Position numbers and translations under genes: made by a program
Shown here: in pieces, positions 61,837-64,000 of the stretch
How the letters are laid out: every line of letters starts with the position of its first letter
Numbering within the stretch: position 1 is the stretch's first letter
Assembly (NCBI RefSeq): GCF_003481825.1
Contig: NZ_QULW01000005.1
Span: 1 to 64,000 of the forward strand
Reading direction: 5' to 3'
DNA from: Clostridium sp. OM02-18AC
GTDB taxonomy: Bacteria > Bacillota > Clostridia > Lachnospirales > Lachnospiraceae
DNA: 64,000 nucleotides
Notes under the pieces: model-generated
Told to the model about the DNA's origin: nothing
Seen by the model: only the letters and a program-made list of their open reading frames with translations
Database searches by the model: none

Positions 61837-62688
61837 ATGAAAAATCTGAAAGAACAGCTGATGCACGCGGTATTTTTATTCAGTGCCTGCGTGTCCATTC
61901 TGTGTGTTGCCATGATCTGTGTATTCCTGTTCGCAAATGGTATTCCGGCGATCGGAAAGATCGGAGTCCTGAACTTCTTAACCGGCGAAAAGTGGAAACC
62001 GGGCAATAACCTCTTTGGCATCCTGCCGATGATCTTAGGCAGCATTTACGTGACAGCCGGTGCCGTCATAATCGGAGTGCCGATTGGCATTCTGACTGCA
62101 GTCTTTATGTCGAAGTTTTGTCCGAAGCGTGTTTACAAGATTGTAAAGCCGGCAATTGATCTGCTGGCCGGAATTCCTTCGGTTGTATATGGATTCTTCG
62201 GTATGGTTGTGATCGTACCGGTTGTCTCCACCCTGTTTGGCGGAAGCGGCAAGAGCATGCTGACCGCATCGATCCTGCTTGGAATCATGATCCTGCCGAC
62301 CATCATCGGCGTGTCAGAATCCGCGATCAATGCCGTACCGTCCAGTTATTACGAAGGCTCCCTGGCACTGGGTGCCAGCCATGAGCGAAGCGTATTCTTC
62401 GCTACACTTCCGGCGGCAAAATCCGGTATTCTGGCCGGTGTGATCTTAGGTGTTGGCCGTGCCATCGGTGAGACCATGGCAGTTATCATGGTAGCCGGAA
62501 ACCAGGCACGTATGCCGAAGGGCATTTTACAGGGCGTCCGCACCATGACGGCAAACATCGTTCTGGAAATGGGATACGCAACGGATCTCCACCGGGAAGC
62601 GCTGATCGCCACGGCGGTAGTCCTCTTCGTATTCATTCTGATCATTAACCTGTCGTTTTCAGTTATCAGCAGAAAGGCGAATGCATAA
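61837..62688 (+). CDS. pstC: Phosphate ABC transporter permease PstC
   Basis: 283 residues from the ATG at 61837 with AAGTGAG upstream. Six membrane helices; LLAGIPSVVYGFFGMVVIVP near 110 and the coupling loop YYEGSLALGASHERSVFFATLPAAKSGI near 175 are typical. With PstA it forms the phosphate channel. Its stop overlaps the pstA start (TAATG). Confidence 0.94.
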   Translation: MKNLKEQLMHAVFLFSACVSILCVAMICVFLFANGIPAIGKIGVLNFLTGEKWKPGNNLFGILPMILGSIYVTAGAVIIGVPIGILTAVFMSKFCPKRVYKIVKPAIDLLAGIPSVVYGFFGMVVIVPVVSTLFGGSGKSMLTASILLGIMILPTIIGVSESAINAVPSSYYEGSLALGASHERSVFFATLPAAKSGILAGVILGVGRAIGETMAVIMVAGNQARMPKGILQGVRTMTANIVLEMGYATDLHREALIATAVVLFVFILIINLSFSVISRKANA

Positions 62689-63593
62689 TGGAAGCAGCTA
62701 TGGAAAAGAAAAATATCGAAATGCAGGCGATCAACCGCCAGACCTTCGGGCAGCGGTTAAAGTCCTATAAACGCAGTCCGCAGTCTCTGGTGCTTCTGAT
62801 CCTGGTATCGGCATCGGCACTTCTGACGGTGATGACGTTACTGTTTTTACTGGCTTATATTCTGATCAAGGGAATCCCGTATCTGACTCCGAGCCTGTTT
62901 GCGTGGGAATACAACAGTGAAAATGTATCTCTCATGCCGGCACTCGTCAATACGGTGATCATGACAGGACTTTCCCTGCTGATCGCAGTTCCCCTTGGCA
63001 TTTTCGCGGCCATCTATCTGGTGGAATATGCCAAACGCGGCAACCGGCTGGTGAGCATCGTGCGGATCACCGCAGAGACCCTGACCGGCATTCCATCCAT
63101 TGTATATGGTCTGTTTGGATTTCTTCTGTTTGCCGTGGCGCTTGGCTGGTCTTACACCATCTTAGGCGGCGCCATGACACTGGCGATCATGATCCTTCCA
63201 ACGATCATGAGAACCACGGAGGAGGCATTAAAAGCGGTCCCGGATTCTTACCGGGAAGGAAGCTTCGGCCTTGGTGCCGGACGTCTCCGCACCGTTTTCC
63301 AGGTGGTCCTGCCATCGGCAGTACCTGGAATTCTGGCAGGTATCATTCTGGCGGTTGGCCGTATTGTAGGCGAGACCGCGGCACTGATGTATACAGCGGG
63401 AACCGTTGCAGGCATTCCATCCAACTTATTCGGCTCTGGCCGAACCCTGGCAGTGCACATGTACGTGCTGACCAATGAAGGACTTTACACCAACCAGTCC
63501 TACGCTACGGCAGTAGTGCTGCTGGTGATCGTAGTTTGTATCAACGCAGTATCCGGGTTCATTGCAAAGAAAGTATCCGGAAAGACCGCTTAA
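62688..63593 (+). CDS. pstA: Phosphate ABC transporter permease PstA
   Basis: 301 residues from ATG 62688; an in-frame ATG at 62700 is also possible. Six membrane helices, LTGIPSIVYGLFGFLLF near 140 and the coupling loop SYREGSFGLGAGRLRTVFQVVLPSAVPGI near 185. Partner of PstC. Confidence 0.94.
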   Translation: MEAAMEKKNIEMQAINRQTFGQRLKSYKRSPQSLVLLILVSASALLTVMTLLFLLAYILIKGIPYLTPSLFAWEYNSENVSLMPALVNTVIMTGLSLLIAVPLGIFAAIYLVEYAKRGNRLVSIVRITAETLTGIPSIVYGLFGFLLFAVALGWSYTILGGAMTLAIMILPTIMRTTEEALKAVPDSYREGSFGLGAGRLRTVFQVVLPSAVPGILAGIILAVGRIVGETAALMYTAGTVAGIPSNLFGSGRTLAVHMYVLTNEGLYTNQSYATAVVLLVIVVCINAVSGFIAKKVSGKTA

Positions 63594-63684
63594 TTTCCGG
63601 TGGAAGAACAATCTGGAAAGACGGCTCAGTATTCTGGCTGCGGCGCAAAAGGTGCCGCGGCATCCAAAAACAGAGAGGTAACGT

Positions 63685-64000
63685 ATGGATAAGCTAACAA
63701 TCAGCAACATGGAATTGTATTACGGCGATTTTAAAGCCTTAAAAGGAATCAATTTAAATATCCAGGCCAACGAGATCACGGCGTTTATCGGTCCGTCCGG
63801 CTGCGGAAAATCCACCTTATTAAAATCCTTAAACCGCATGAATGACCTGGTAGAAGGATGCCGCATCACCGGAAGCATTTTGCTTGACGGCGAAGACATC
63901 TACGGCGATATGGACATCAACCTTCTCAGAAAGCGGGTCGGTATGGTGTTCCAGAAACCAAACCCGTTCCCGATGAGTGTTTATGACAACATTGCCTATG
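63685..64000 (+). CDS. pstB: Phosphate ABC transporter ATPase PstB, cut by the window end
   Basis: The first 105 codons are present and the frame is open at the edge. It begins MDKLTISNMELYYGDFKALKG, written here only in part, with Walker A GPSGCGKST near residue 37 and the Q-loop VFQKPNPFPMSVYDNI, a PstB hallmark. It energises PstCA. AGAGGTAA precedes the ATG at 63685. Confidence 0.94.
   Translation, partial: MDKLTISNMELYYGDFKALKGINLNIQANEITAFIGPSGCGKSTLLKSLNRMNDLVEGCRITGSILLDGEDIYGDMDINLLRKRVGMVFQKPNPFPMSVYDNIAY

Overview
The window looks like chromosome of a spore-forming, strictly anaerobic Firmicute of the Lachnospiraceae type (Enterocloster/Hungatella/Lachnoclostridium-like). The grounds are near-consensus sigma-A promoters with AGGAGG ribosome sites, many hairpin-plus-T-run terminators, a GerA-family spore germination protein with a sigma-G-like promoter, an SpoVB-type flippase, rubrerythrin, oxygen-sensitive type tartrate dehydratase, and several protein families typical of gut Clostridia (DUF378, DUF4250, CmpB-like, holin-like toxin). 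This assignment is inference from gene content. I saw no rRNA, tRNA, CRISPR array, insertion sequence or prophage.

Layout. 1-4.4 kb: ThrE-like exporter half, MBL-fold hydrolase, DUF378 protein, MalY/PatB beta-lyase and rubrerythrin. 4.5-9.8 kb: LysR regulator, SLC13-type permease and L(+)-tartrate dehydratase TtdAB, then an AEC transporter. 10-16.7 kb: a LacI regulator fused to an ABC-type solute-binding domain, followed by a five-gene sugar operon (DeoC-like aldolase, PfkB kinase, RbsD, Gfo/Idh/MocA dehydrogenase, TIM-barrel isomerase) that contains no transporter. 16.7-22.5 kb (minus): polyamine uptake operon xre-cupin, potABC and two potD copies. 22.7-25.5 kb: lactonase, chorismate synthase, RpiB. 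25.5-31.2 kb: asparagine synthetase, a solitary AAA-type ATPase behind a helically phased repeat array, a compact small-RNA-like unit, a GerA/SpoVAF protein, asparaginase and DUF4250. 31.2-37.8 kb: LysR, tripartite tricarboxylate transporter TctCBA and two B3-like MBL hydrolases, then a CmpB-like membrane protein. 37.9-43.6 kb: PlsC, PheA, and polyphosphate genes ppx-ppk1. 43.9-50.1 kb: two-component system, large surface protein and ABC exporter. 50.1-55.3 kb: SpoVB-like flippase, RecJ, GlyA. 55.3-60.3 kb: LysR with a CapA-YfcC-M20 operon. 60.3-60.6 kb: a complete type I toxin-antitoxin locus. 60.8-64 kb: pstS (circularly permuted), pstC, pstA and the start of pstB.

The main theme is uptake and breakdown of carboxylates, sugars, polyamines and amides, each unit with its own adjacent regulator (three LysR proteins, a LacI fusion, an XRE-cupin). 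Phosphate uptake and polyphosphate metabolism form a second theme.

The most unusual items are the type I toxin-antitoxin locus at 60.3-60.6 kb, the short unit at 27.9-28.1 kb with strong promoter, 24-codon frame and terminator, the 10-bp phased ATAACT array in front of the ATPase, the LacI-solute-binding fusion and the circularly permuted PstS.
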